From an uncultured Ramlibacter sp. (lineage in GTDB: Bacteria > Pseudomonadota > Gammaproteobacteria > Burkholderiales > Burkholderiaceae_C): DNA of 64,000 nt. Location of the stretch: assembly GCF_936925435.1 (NCBI RefSeq), contig NZ_CAKZHQ010000047.1, positions 1 through 64,000 of the forward strand. Reading direction: 5' to 3'. Position numbers and translations under genes: made by a program. The notes beneath the pieces are model-generated. The model saw nothing but the letters and a program-made list of their open reading frames with translations, did no database searches and was not told where the DNA came from. Within the stretch, counting starts at the first letter, position 1, and each line of letters starts with the position of its first letter. Of the stretch, positions 8,139 to 16,272 are shown in pieces.

Positions 8139-8648
8139 TCAGGTCTGCGCCAGCAGCTTCTCGATCAGCTGGTGCAGCTCGGCGAAGTCGGGCTCGCCGA
8201 CGAAACGCTTGACGATCTCGCCGCGCTTGTTCACCACGAAGGTGGTTGGCGTCAGCTGCACGTCGCCCCAGGCCTTGGCCACGGCGCCGGTGTTGTCGAT
8301 GGCCACCTTGAAGGGCAGCTTGCGCGTCTGCGCGTAGTTCACCACGTAGCTGGGCGGGTCGTAGCTCATGGCCACGGCCAGCGTGTCGTAGCCGCGTGCC
8401 TTGTACTTGTCGTGGGTGGCGACGATCTTGGGCATCTCGGCCACGCAGGTGGTGCAGCTGGTGGCCCAGAAGTTCACCAGGGTGACCTTGCCTTTGAGGT
8501 CGGCTGTGTTCTGGCTGGAGCCATCGAGCAGCACGAAGGTGGACTGCGGCGCGGCGCTGCTGCCGCTGCCCCAGAACACGGCGGCGGCAATTGCCAGGGC
8601 AGCTGCTGCTGCGGCCCCATAAAAAACGCGTTTCATCTCAGGATGCAT
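8139..8648 (-). CDS. TlpA/ResA-like membrane-anchored thioredoxin-fold protein
   Basis: This 169-residue thiol oxidoreductase faces the periplasm. A hydrophobic anchor or signal (residues about 8–30) is followed by the thioredoxin fold with VNFWATSCTTCVAEMPKIV, so the active site is Cys-Thr-Thr-Cys rather than the usual CPPC or CGPC. The cis-proline loop TPTTFVVNKRG is intact. Relatives reduce apocytochrome c or cuproproteins, which fits the neighbouring haem proteins. The start may instead be the ATG at 8636 (MKRVFYG), and neither has a strong ribosome binding site. Confidence 0.87.
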   Translation of the reverse strand: MHPEMKRVFYGAAAAAALAIAAAVFWGSGSSAAPQSTFVLLDGSSQNTADLKGKVTLVNFWATSCTTCVAEMPKIVATHDKYKARGYDTLAVAMSYDPPSYVVNYAQTRKLPFKVAIDNTGAVAKAWGDVQLTPTTFVVNKRGEIVKRFVGEPDFAELHQLIEKLLAQT

Positions 8649-8676
8649 TCATTGATTTGTCGACAGTTTAAGGGTG

Positions 8677-8705
8677 TGCCGGCGCCGCCGCTGGAGGCGC
8701 CGGCA
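8677..8705 (-). other. GC-rich hairpin between two minus-strand genes
   Basis: TGCCGGCGCC at 8677–8686 pairs perfectly with GGCGCCGGCA at 8696–8705 across a nine-base loop. It lies between the sensor-like gene and the TlpA-like gene. There is no T-run on either strand, so it is not a convincing intrinsic terminator. It may be an mRNA stabilising structure or a repeat remnant. Nothing else is evident in the 146-base gap. Confidence 0.4.
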
Positions 8706-8794
8706 ATGACCATGGGAGCCGGCCCCCTGGCATGTCGCCCGGGGCGAATGCTGGATGGACTCGCGTGCCGCCCGAAAGTTCGATCGTCGGCCCG

Positions 8795-9907
8795 CTACAG
8801 CACCTTGGCCAGTTCCATCGCCAGGATGGAAGGCAGCTGCGCATCCAGGACGTCGCGGCTGATGCGGCTGATGCTGCCGCCCATCCAATTGGACATCTCG
8901 AAGGTGTTCGAATCCCTGGCGATCTCGACGAAGGGGAAATTGATGTCGCTGCGCAATAGATCCTCGCGCAGCTCCTCGAAAATCTCGTCGCGCAGCTCCT
9001 GGTCGATGACGATCACGTGCGGCTTGTCCTGCTCGCAAAAGCGCACCGCGTGCTCAGGGTTCAGCGCGGTGTCCATGACCAGACCCAGCGAGCTGCAGAT
9101 ATGCTTGACGTGGGCGCGCAGGTTGCGGTCGGCGGTCACCAGCAGCAGGCGGTGGCCGGCAAGCGGTTTGCTGTCGCTGTAGCGCGAGTGTGAATCGCGG
9201 CCGACGTCGACCTCCACGGCGGTGAGTCCTTCAAGCTCCTTGACGGTGCGCGGGAATTCGATCCGCAGCACGGTATGGTCGGTGCCGACCACGCGATCGA
9301 CCATCAGGCCCATGACCTGGGCGATCTGCTGCAGCATGTGCCAGTTCAGCGTGTCCGCACCGCCCTGCCCACGGGCATCGTCGGCGGTGGCGACGTGCTG
9401 GCTGGCCTTGAGGACCAGCACGCCATACTCCGGCCAGTTCTTGATGGTCAGCGACAGTTGCAGCCGCTTTCCCTGCTCGACGGCCCAGTCCACAACGACT
9501 TCCAGCAGGCTGCACAGCAGGCCGGGATCGACGATCACGTCGACCTGGCGCAGGTGATGCTCGATTTCCACGCCGGTCTTGCGAAAGAGGGGGCCGCGGC
9601 TGACCACCACGTCCATCAGCATCTGGTCCAGGCTCAGGCGCTCGTGCGACTGGCGCAGCCGGCCACCCGCCAGGCGAGGAATCTGCTGGCTTTGCTGGGC
9701 AATGCGCTGCGCCCAGGCCAGGGAGTCGTTGAGCGCTGCCACCTGGCTGCGCGTGATGCCCCTGTTGCGTTTGATGTCCTGCATCACGCCTTGCATGAGG
9801 GACAGAGGGCCCGCCAGTTCCGCGCCGATCAGGGCCGGCAATGCCATTGCTTCCAACGGCGCGGGGGCTGTTGGCGCTTCTGCAGTGACGGACGGGCTGG
9901 ATCGCAT
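8795..9907 (-). CDS. Degenerate histidine-kinase-like protein with C-terminal receiver domain
   Basis: This 370-residue soluble protein is not a recognised named family to me. An N-terminal helical part (LSLMQGVMQDIKRNRG) is followed by a region like the ATP-binding fold (LLEVVVDWAVEQGKRLQLSL in the N-box position). I see no phospho-accepting histidine motif and no clear G1/G2 boxes. Residues about 255–365 resemble a receiver: HRLLLVTADRNLRAHVKHIC, then VIVIDQELRD with the Asp at the usual phosphorylation site. The start is the ATG at 9907, with AGGGGG five bases upstream. An operator-like palindrome lies 20–45 bases before it. Confidence 0.7.
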   Translation of the reverse strand: MRSSPSVTAEAPTAPAPLEAMALPALIGAELAGPLSLMQGVMQDIKRNRGITRSQVAALNDSLAWAQRIAQQSQQIPRLAGGRLRQSHERLSLDQMLMDVVVSRGPLFRKTGVEIEHHLRQVDVIVDPGLLCSLLEVVVDWAVEQGKRLQLSLTIKNWPEYGVLVLKASQHVATADDARGQGGADTLNWHMLQQIAQVMGLMVDRVVGTDHTVLRIEFPRTVKELEGLTAVEVDVGRDSHSRYSDSKPLAGHRLLLVTADRNLRAHVKHICSSLGLVMDTALNPEHAVRFCEQDKPHVIVIDQELRDEIFEELREDLLRSDINFPFVEIARDSNTFEMSNWMGGSISRISRDVLDAQLPSILAMELAKVL

Positions 9908-9926
9908 GGAACCCCCTTTGAAGAAA

Positions 9927-9952
9927 CATCTTGACACATATGTATCAAGATG
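9927..9952. promoter_or_regulatory. 26-base palindrome, probable operator
   Basis: The two 13-base halves, CATCTTGACACAT and ATGTATCAAGATG, are inverted repeats with one mismatched pair (9935/9944). The centre is ATAT, typical of a dimeric repressor site. It lies directly upstream of the sensor-like gene starting at 9907 and 19 bases downstream of the hydrolase stop. No -35/-10 pair with good spacing is evident on either strand. The TTGA...TCAA halves are 10 bases apart, too far for an FNR box. Confidence 0.55.
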
Positions 9953-9970
9953 GGAGGAGTTCGCAGCTTT

Positions 9971-10705
9971 TTAGAGGCAATCCGTGAGGTATTTCGTCAA
10001 TTCTGCGGAGGCGCTGACCATGGGGTCGTGGCCGGTGGCCAACTCCAGCAGCCGGGCACCGCCGCCGGCGCCCCAGGCCCCGCCCCAGAAGCCGGGATCG
10101 GCCGCCCTGGAGCGGCTGGCGTCGATTGTGCCTAGCGCTGGCGTGGTGCAACTGATGTAGGTGCGCGGCACACCGGCCACGCGCTGCGGGTCGAAATTGA
10201 GCACCGCATCGTAGGTGTGGCCGGGATGGGGCGTCTGGCGGCGCTTGACCCATTCGTAGTGCTCGCCGCTCAGGCCGTAGACCGAGGGGTCGGGCGGCGG
10301 CAAGCTGAAATCGGGCGAGGCCTGGGCCGCCACCCTGCGCGACTCACGCGTGGCCGGTGTGTGGGTGCTGCTCCAGCTTTCGCCGGGCTCGGGCACGACG
10401 GCGTCCACATAGACTAGATGGCGCAGCCGCTGCGACAGCCGGTCGGCCAGTGCCGTGCCGACCATGCCGGCGTAGGAGTGCACGGCCAGCACCACCTCGT
10501 CCATCTCCTCCATCTGGATGGCGTTGGTGACGTCGGTGATGTGGGTCTCCAGTGTGATGGCCGGCGACATCAGGTGGGCGCGCTCGCCCACGCCGGTCAA
10601 GGTGACCGCATGGGCGCGGTGGCCCGCTTCGGCCAGGTTTTGCACCACGGAACGCCAGCACCAGCCGCCATGCCAGGCGCCATGCACCAGGACGAAATTT
10701 GCCAT
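9971..10705 (-). CDS. Alpha/beta hydrolase of the EstC/salicylate-esterase type
   Basis: This 244-residue cytosolic hydrolase begins MANFVLVHGAWHGGWCWR with the oxyanion HG motif. The nucleophile elbow AVHSYAG gives Ser at about 77, and a late GHDPM supplies the likely catalytic His. Plant methyl-ketone or salicylate esterases and bacterial EstC share this layout. The natural ester is unknown. Its ATG is immediately next to the stop codon of the upstream CoA-transferase, so both are in one transcript and may act on the same organic acid. Confidence 0.85.
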   Translation of the reverse strand: MANFVLVHGAWHGGWCWRSVVQNLAEAGHRAHAVTLTGVGERAHLMSPAITLETHITDVTNAIQMEEMDEVVLAVHSYAGMVGTALADRLSQRLRHLVYVDAVVPEPGESWSSTHTPATRESRRVAAQASPDFSLPPPDPSVYGLSGEHYEWVKRRQTPHPGHTYDAVLNFDPQRVAGVPRTYISCTTPALGTIDASRSRAADPGFWGGAWGAGGGARLLELATGHDPMVSASAELTKYLTDCL

Positions 10706-11947
10706 CTAGACCACCTTGTCGCGTTGCAATGCCCGCAACCGATCATCGGTGCAATCGAGCAGGCCGCGTAACACTTCGTCAGTGTGTTGGCCGAGCATGG
10801 GCGGAGGCAGGTCGGTGCGCACCGGTGTGACGCTCAGCTTGATCGGGCTGGACACCAAGCGCAGCTGCGGGTCGACGGGATGGTCCCACTGCGTCACCAT
10901 GCCGCGCTCGTGCACCTGCGGGTCGGTGAAGACCTCATGGAGGTTATTGATGGCGCCGCAGGGCACCTTGGCGGCTTCCAGTGCCGCCAGCCATTGCGCC
11001 TTGGGACGCGTCAGCATCACCGCCTCGAGCAGGGGCACCAGCACGGCGCGATTGGCCACCCGGTCCTTGTTCTGCGCGAAGCGCGCATCGGCCGCCAGCT
11101 CGGGCCGGCCGGCGACAGCGCAGAACTTGGCGAACTGGCCGTCATTGCCCACCGCCAGGATCAGGTGGTCCTTGTTGCCGTCGCCGTCTGCAGCCGGCGC
11201 GACCTCGAAGACCTGGTAGGGCACGATGTTCTGGTGGGCGTTGCCGGCCCGGCCCGGCGCCTTGCCGCTGACCAGGTAGTTGGCGCCCAGGTTGGCCAGC
11301 ATCGCCACCTGGGTGTCCAGCAGCGCCATGTCCACCCGCTGGCCTTCGCCGCTGCGCTCGGCATGGCGCAGCGCCGCCAGGATGGCGACTGTGGCGTACA
11401 TGCCGGTGAAGAGGTCGGCCACCGCGACGCCCACTTTTTGCGGGCCGCCGCCAAGGTCATCGCGTTCGCCGGTCACGCTCATCAAGCCACCCATGCCCTG
11501 GATGGCGTAGTCGTAGCCGGCGCGCTCGGCGTAGGGGCCGGTCTGGCCGAAGCCCGTCACGCTGCAGTACACCAGACGCGGGTTGAGTGCCTTGAGCGAC
11601 TCATAGTCCAGGCCGTAGCGCGCCATGTCGCCGACCTTGAAGTTCTCGACGAACACATCGCACAGCGGCACCAGTTCGCGGATCAGGGCCTGGCCGGCGG
11701 GCTGGGCGATGTCGCAGGTGACCGAGCGCTTGTTGCGGTTGGTGCCCAGGTAATAGGCTGCCTCCTGGGTGTCATGGCCGTCCCGGTCCTTCAGGAAGGG
11801 TGGGCCCCAGCTGCGTGTGTCGTCACCGCTGCCGGGCCGCTCGATCTTGATCACGTCGGCGCCCAGGTCGGCCAGGGTCTGGGTGCACCAGGGGCCGGCC
11901 AGCACGCGGGACAGGTCGAGGACGCGGATGCCTGCAAGGGATGTCAT
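10706..11947 (-). CDS. CoA-transferase family III (CaiB/BaiF)
   Basis: This 413-residue enzyme moves CoA between an acyl-CoA and a free acid. It starts MTSLAGIRVLDLSRVLAGPW, then LGADVIKIERPGSGDDTR, the class III hallmark. NLKVGDMARYGLDYESLKALN-like residues mid-protein include the usual catalytic Asp region, and DMALLDTQVAMLAN and GNDGQFAKFC follow. Formyl-CoA and succinyl-CoA:glutarate transferases share the fold, and the substrate cannot be assigned. The frame continues to 12118, but that extension runs over the divergent lipoprotein gene, so the ATG at 11947 is used. Confidence 0.9.
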   Translation of the reverse strand: MTSLAGIRVLDLSRVLAGPWCTQTLADLGADVIKIERPGSGDDTRSWGPPFLKDRDGHDTQEAAYYLGTNRNKRSVTCDIAQPAGQALIRELVPLCDVFVENFKVGDMARYGLDYESLKALNPRLVYCSVTGFGQTGPYAERAGYDYAIQGMGGLMSVTGERDDLGGGPQKVGVAVADLFTGMYATVAILAALRHAERSGEGQRVDMALLDTQVAMLANLGANYLVSGKAPGRAGNAHQNIVPYQVFEVAPAADGDGNKDHLILAVGNDGQFAKFCAVAGRPELAADARFAQNKDRVANRAVLVPLLEAVMLTRPKAQWLAALEAAKVPCGAINNLHEVFTDPQVHERGMVTQWDHPVDPQLRLVSSPIKLSVTPVRTDLPPPMLGQHTDEVLRGLLDCTDDRLRALQRDKVV

Positions 11948-11978
11948 GCGCGCATTGTGGCGCACGGATAATGCGGCG

Positions 11979-12500
11979 ATGTCCCGTTCCACCGCCGCGG
12001 CCGCCCTGCTGGCCGCCTGCGCCGCCACCGCTTGCAGTCCGACCTTCAACTGGCGTGAAGTGCGCGCCGAATCCGGCACGCTGCGCGCCTCGCTGCCCTG
12101 CAAACCTGACAAGGCCACGCGCCAGGTGCCAATGGCCGGCCGCCAGGTGGATCTGCATGTGCTGGGCTGCGAGGCCGGCGGCGCTACCTTCGCCGTGCTC
12201 TATGCCGACATCGGCGAGGCCGGCCGCGCCGGCGAGGCGCTGGCGCAGTGGAAGCAGGCGACCCTGGCCAACATGCGCGCCACCGGTGTGCGCGAGCAGC
12301 CCTTCCTGCCGCCGGGCGGCTTCGCGCTACGCGAGGCGGTCCAGGTGGTCGCCAGCGGCCAGCGGGCCGACGGCAGCAAGGTTGAAAGCCATGCGGCCTA
12401 CGCCGCCCGCGGCAGCCAGGTGGTGCAGGCCGTGATCTACAGCGACGCACTCAAGCCCGAGATGGCCGCCGGCTTCCTGGCCGGACTGCGCCTCGAATGA
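11979..12500 (+). CDS. Putative lipoprotein of unknown function
   Basis: This 173-residue protein starts 31 bases from the divergent CoA-transferase. It has an N-terminal hydrophobic segment and a possible lipobox (LAACAATAC, Cys at about 18), then a mature part beginning SPTFNWREVRAESG. Two cysteines (CKPDK, GCEAGG) in the mature part could form a disulphide. I do not recognise a functional domain. It ends in a four-base overlap with the MFS gene, which suggests translation coupling. Confidence 0.65.
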   Translation: MSRSTAAAALLAACAATACSPTFNWREVRAESGTLRASLPCKPDKATRQVPMAGRQVDLHVLGCEAGGATFAVLYADIGEAGRAGEALAQWKQATLANMRATGVREQPFLPPGGFALREAVQVVASGQRADGSKVESHAAYAARGSQVVQAVIYSDALKPEMAAGFLAGLRLE

Positions 12501-13744
12501 GCGGCGTGACGCCGCCCGTGCAGGCTGACGCGCTGCTGGGGCGCTCGCAGGCGGTGGCGGTCTTTCTCGCGTTCGCCTTTGCCTACTTCTTCTCGGCCCT
12601 GCTGCGCGCCGTCACCGCCACGCTGGCGCCCACCTTGACGCAGGAGTTCGCGCTCAATGCGCGCGAACTGGGCCTGCTGGCCGGCGGCTACTTCCTGGGC
12701 TTTGCCGCCACCCAGCTGCCACTGGGCACCTGGCTGGACCGCCACGGCCCGCGCAAGGTGGTGCTGGGCCTGCTGCTGGTGGCGGTGGCCGGCTGCATCG
12801 CGTTCTCCCTGGCCACCAGCTTCTCGGGCCTGCTGGTGGCCCGCGTGCTGTGCGGCGCCGGCGTCAGCGCCTGCCTGATGGCGCCCCTGACCGGTTACCG
12901 CCGCTGGCTCACCCCGGGCACCCAGCTGCGCGCCAACTCCTGGATGCTGATGACCGGCTCCTTCGGCATGGTGGCCTCCACCCTGCCGGTGCAGTGGCTG
13001 GTGCCGCTGGCCGGCTGGCGGCCACTGTTCTGGCTGCTGGCGGCGGCCATCGGCGTGGCGATGGTGGTGATCGCCTGGCAGGTACCGCGCTGGGAGACGG
13101 CGCCGGCCGCTGGCGAACGCGCCGGCAGTTACGCGCAGGTCTGGAAGCACCCTTACTTCCGGCGCATGGCGCCGGTCGGCTTCTTCAGTTATGGCGGCAT
13201 GATCGCCATCCAGACCCTGTGGGCCGGTCCCTGGATGGTGCGCGTGGCCGGTTATGCGCCGGTGGAGGCGGCGGCCGGCCTGTTCACCATCAACCTGGGC
13301 ATGCTGTGCGCCTTCTGGAGCTGGGGCCTGCTCAATCCCTGGCTGGCCCGCCGCGGCCTGCCGGCCGAACGCCTGATCGCCCTGGGCCTGCCTTTGAGTT
13401 TTTTGGCGCTCGCTACGATTATCATAGCGGGACCATCAGCAGGGGCGGGGGCTTGGGCCATGTTCTGCATCACATCCACGTTTGTTTCGCTGGCCCAGCC
13501 GGCGGTCGGCATGGCCTTTGCGCCGGCGCTGGCCGGCCGCGCCCTGTCGGCCTACAACCTGGTGATCTTCGGCGGTGTCTTCCTCATGCAGTGGGGCATG
13601 GGGGTGGCCATCGACGCCTTTGCCGCGGCCGGTCTGGACACGGTGGCGTCCTTTCGCGCCGCGATGGCACTGTTCCTGGCGTGCAGCGTGGCCGCCTACG
13701 GTTGGTTCATGGCGGCCCAACGCCATAATCCAGGACCACCCTGA
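12497..13744 (+). CDS. Major facilitator superfamily transporter
   Basis: This 415-residue inner-membrane permease has about 12 hydrophobic helices. The MFS loop 2–3 motif appears as LGTWLDRHGPRKVVLGLL (residues about 74–91). The substrate is not evident, and anion or sugar-phosphate type carriers are possible. The gene begins inside the stop of the lipoprotein gene. Residues about 306–321, in a helix near the C-terminal half, are encoded by repeat copy R2, where codon use shifts to ATA, GGA, CCA, TCA, GCA and GGG, unlike the rest of the gene. Confidence 0.88.
   Translation: MSGVTPPVQADALLGRSQAVAVFLAFAFAYFFSALLRAVTATLAPTLTQEFALNARELGLLAGGYFLGFAATQLPLGTWLDRHGPRKVVLGLLLVAVAGCIAFSLATSFSGLLVARVLCGAGVSACLMAPLTGYRRWLTPGTQLRANSWMLMTGSFGMVASTLPVQWLVPLAGWRPLFWLLAAAIGVAMVVIAWQVPRWETAPAAGERAGSYAQVWKHPYFRRMAPVGFFSYGGMIAIQTLWAGPWMVRVAGYAPVEAAAGLFTINLGMLCAFWSWGLLNPWLARRGLPAERLIALGLPLSFLALATIIIAGPSAGAGAWAMFCITSTFVSLAQPAVGMAFAPALAGRALSAYNLVIFGGVFLMQWGMGVAIDAFAAAGLDTVASFRAAMALFLACSVAAYGWFMAAQRHNPGPP
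13412..13459 (+). repeat. Dispersed 48-base repeat, copy R2 (inside the MFS gene)
   Basis: The copy begins GCTACGATTATCATAGC and ends GGGGGCTTGGGCC, exactly 48 bases as in R1. The last 13 bases are identical to R1. It is an in-frame part of the MFS coding sequence (residues 306–321) and is read as hydrophobic residues ATIIIAGPSAGAGAWA, so the membrane helix is preserved. Confidence 0.6.
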
Positions 13745-13749
13745 TTCCC

Positions 13750-14202
13750 ATGAACGCCATCCTCCTCATCGGCCACGCGCCGCTGGCCCACGCGCTGCGG
13801 CAATGCGCGCTGCATGTCTTTCCCGACTGCGGCGCCACTTTGTCGGCAATCGATGTGCAGCCCAACCTGTCGCCCGATGAGACCCTGGCGACGGCGCGCA
13901 TCGCGATGGCGCAGCTGATGCAGCCGGGCATCAAGGGCATCCTGGTGCTCAGCGACATCTTTGGCGCCACGCCCAGCAACGTGGCCCAGAAGCTGGTCGA
14001 CGGCGTGAGCTCGCGCCTGATCACCGGCGTCAACCTTCCCATGCTGCTGCGTGCCGTGAGTTACCGGCACGAGCCGCTCGACGCCCTGGTCTCGCGCGCC
14101 GTCATCGGCGGCACCCAGGGCGTGATGCAGGTGGCCGTGACGGCGCCGCAGAACCAGCCCCGACGCAAAAATGATCAAGACAAATACGACCATCAGCAAT
14201 AA
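13750..14202 (+). CDS. PTS EIIA component, mannose family
   Basis: This is a 150-residue EIIA-Man-type phosphocarrier. MNAILLIGHAPLAHAL places the phosphorylated His at residue 9, and the fold continues through LVLSDIFGATPSNVA and the ITGVNLPMLLRA segment. It would take phosphate from HPr. No mannose-type EIIB, IIC or IID gene is nearby, so the role is probably regulatory, as known for beta-proteobacterial PTS systems. Its last 32 bases overlap the HPr gene in another frame, so the tail (about residues 141–150) is likely unstructured. Confidence 0.88.
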   Translation: MNAILLIGHAPLAHALRQCALHVFPDCGATLSAIDVQPNLSPDETLATARIAMAQLMQPGIKGILVLSDIFGATPSNVAQKLVDGVSSRLITGVNLPMLLRAVSYRHEPLDALVSRAVIGGTQGVMQVAVTAPQNQPRRKNDQDKYDHQQ

Positions 14203-14440
14203 GCTGGGCCTGCATGCACGCGCTTCCGCCAAGCTCACCAAGCTGGCCGGCAGCTTCCCCTGCGAGATCTTCATCAGCCGCGGCGAACGCCGCGTCAACG
14301 CCAAGAGCATCATGGGCGTGATGATGCTGGCCGCCGGCATCGGCAGCGAAGTGCTGATAGAAACCAGTGGCGAGCAGGAGCAGCAGGCGATGGACGCGTT
14401 GCTGGCCCTGATCGCCGACAAATTTGGAGAGGGTGAGTGA
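14171..14440 (+). CDS. ptsH: Phosphocarrier protein HPr
   Basis: This 89-residue HPr carries His15 in GLHARAS, phosphorylated by EI, and Ser46 in AKSIMGV, the site used by HPr kinase/phosphorylase in bacteria that have HprK. It starts inside the EIIA gene and ends in a four-base overlap with ptsI, so three proteins are made from tightly coupled cistrons. Confidence 0.93.
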   Translation: MIKTNTTISNKLGLHARASAKLTKLAGSFPCEIFISRGERRVNAKSIMGVMMLAAGIGSEVLIETSGEQEQQAMDALLALIADKFGEGE

Positions 14441-16212
14441 CCTTCTCCATCCACGGCCTGGCCGTCGCCCGAGGCATCGCCATCGGGCGGGCGGTGCTGA
14501 TGGCCGGCCGGGTGGACGTGGCGCATTACTTCATCGATGCGGGCCAGGTCGAGGCCGAGATCGCCCGCGTGCGCGACGGCCGCAACGCGGTGATCGACGA
14601 GATCCACCGCCTGCAGCAGACCATCACCGCCATGGGCCCCAAGGAAGCGCCGCACGAGCTGGGCGCTCTGCTGGACGTGCACCTGATGCTGCTGCAGGAC
14701 GAGGACCTGGTCGAGGGCGTCAAGCGCTGGATCACCGAGCGCCTGTACAACGCCGAGTGGGCGCTGATGACGCAGCTCGAGCTGTTGTCGCGCCAGTTCG
14801 ACGAGATGGAGGATGAGTACCTGCGCGAGCGCAAGGCCGACCTCGAGCAGGTGGCCGAGCGCATCCTGCGCTACATGAAGGGCGTGGCCTCGCCGATTCC
14901 GCCGCCCAGCGCGGCGCGGCGCTCCAGCCCGGCGCGCCAGCAGGACATGCTGCTGACCGACGACAGCGTGGACGTGCCCCTGGTGCTGGTGGCGCACGAC
15001 CTGTCGCCGGCCGACATGCTGCAGTTCAAGCAGAGCGTGTTCGCCGGCTTCGTCACCGACGTCGGCGGCAAGACCTCGCACACCGCCATCGTCGCGCGCA
15101 GCATGGACATCCCGGCCGTGGTCGGCACGCGCAGCGGCAGCCAGCTGGTGCGCCAGGACGACTGGGTCATCATCGACGGCGACGCCGGCGTGATGATCGT
15201 CGACCCCTCGCCCATCATCCTGGCCGAGTACGGCTTCAAGCAGCGCCAGGGCGAGCTCGAGCGCGGCCGGCTGGCGCGGCTGCGCCACACGCCGGCCGTC
15301 ACCATGGACGGCCAGAAGATCGAGCTGCTGGCCAACATCGAGATGCCCGAGGACGCGGCCGCGGCGCTCAACGCCGGCGCCGTGGGCGTGGGGCTGTTTC
15401 GCAGCGAGTTCCTCTTCATGGGCCGCAACAAGGGCGACACGCCGGGCGAGGAAGAGCAGTACCAGGCCTACAAGCGCGCCATCGAGGGCATGCAGGGGCT
15501 GCCGGTGACCATCCGCACCATCGACGTCGGCGCCGACAAGCCGCTGGACGCCGCCATGCGCGACGACACCCACCTCAACCCCGCCCTGGGCCTGCGCGCC
15601 ATCCGCTGGAGCCTGGCCGACCCGGCCATGTTCCTGACCCAGCTGCGCGCCATCCTGCGCGCCGCGGTGCACGGCAAGGTCAGCCTGCTGGTGCCCATGC
15701 TGGCCCATGCCAGCGAGATCCGCCAGACCGTCTCGCTGGTGGACTTCGCACGGGCCGAGCTGGACAACCGCGGCGTCACCTACGGCCCGGTGGAACTGGG
15801 CGCGATGATCGAGATCCCCGCAGCGGCGCTCACGCTCAAGACCTTCCTGAAGTACTTCGACTTCCTGTCGATCGGTACCAACGACCTGATCCAGTACACG
15901 CTGGCGATCGACCGCGCCGATGAATCTGTGGCCCACCTGTACGACCCGCTGCACCCGGCGGTGCTCAATCTGGTGGCGCAGACGATTGCCGAATGCAATG
16001 CCCAGGGCAAGGGCGTGAGCGTCTGCGGCGAGATGGCCGGCGACACCACGTTCACCCGCCTGCTGCTGGGCCTGGGCCTGCGCTCGTTCTCCATGCACCC
16101 GGCGCAGATCCTGGCCGTCAAGCAGGAGGTGCTGCGCGCCGACGTGCAGCGTCTGGCGCCTTGGGCGCAACAGGTGATCGCTGCCGAAGACCCCTCTGCG
16201 CTGATCGGCTGA
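14437..16212 (+). CDS. ptsI: PTS enzyme I (PEP–protein phosphotransferase)
   Basis: This 591-residue EI transfers phosphate from PEP to HPr. It starts with GTG overlapping the HPr stop (GTGA). Domains in order: N-terminal HPr-binding helices and phospho-His domain with His215 in GGKTSHTAIVAR; linker; and PEP-binding TIM barrel with GVGLFRSEFLFMGR, the IGTNDLIQYTLAIDR segment and the catalytic-Cys motif VCGEMAGD. Length is normal for the family. With EIIA and HPr it forms a complete phosphorelay but no sugar permease. Confidence 0.95.
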   Translation: MTFSIHGLAVARGIAIGRAVLMAGRVDVAHYFIDAGQVEAEIARVRDGRNAVIDEIHRLQQTITAMGPKEAPHELGALLDVHLMLLQDEDLVEGVKRWITERLYNAEWALMTQLELLSRQFDEMEDEYLRERKADLEQVAERILRYMKGVASPIPPPSAARRSSPARQQDMLLTDDSVDVPLVLVAHDLSPADMLQFKQSVFAGFVTDVGGKTSHTAIVARSMDIPAVVGTRSGSQLVRQDDWVIIDGDAGVMIVDPSPIILAEYGFKQRQGELERGRLARLRHTPAVTMDGQKIELLANIEMPEDAAAALNAGAVGVGLFRSEFLFMGRNKGDTPGEEEQYQAYKRAIEGMQGLPVTIRTIDVGADKPLDAAMRDDTHLNPALGLRAIRWSLADPAMFLTQLRAILRAAVHGKVSLLVPMLAHASEIRQTVSLVDFARAELDNRGVTYGPVELGAMIEIPAAALTLKTFLKYFDFLSIGTNDLIQYTLAIDRADESVAHLYDPLHPAVLNLVAQTIAECNAQGKGVSVCGEMAGDTTFTRLLLGLGLRSFSMHPAQILAVKQEVLRADVQRLAPWAQQVIAAEDPSALIG

Positions 16213-16221
16213 ACGCCGGGC

Positions 16222-16270
16222 GCTCCTGTTTCGATAGCGCTCCAGGTCCGGTGGATGGGGGCTATGGGCC
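16222..16270 (+). repeat. Dispersed 49-base repeat, copy R3 (intergenic)
   Basis: This copy begins GCTCCTGTTTCGATAGC, differing from R1 at one of the first 17 bases, and ends GGGGGCTATGGGCC. It lies nine bases after the ptsI stop and just before the convergent membrane-protein gene ends, the same kind of position as R1. Confidence 0.65.
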
Positions 16271-16272
16271 GA

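Noticed and set aside
8677..8705. Intrinsic terminator after the sensor-like gene
   Set aside because: The stem is perfect, but there is no T-run on either strand.
9927..9952. FNR/CRP box
   Set aside because: The TTGA and TCAA halves are ten bases apart, whereas an FNR site has six between those tetramers.
13696..16170. Very long open frame on the minus strand across the PTS genes (824 codons), and similar ones antisense to rplC–rplD, rpsC, atpD, xylA and the sugar ATPase
   Set aside because: They lie opposite well-identified conserved genes, have no recognisable domains and a composition typical of the reverse frame of GC3-rich genes.
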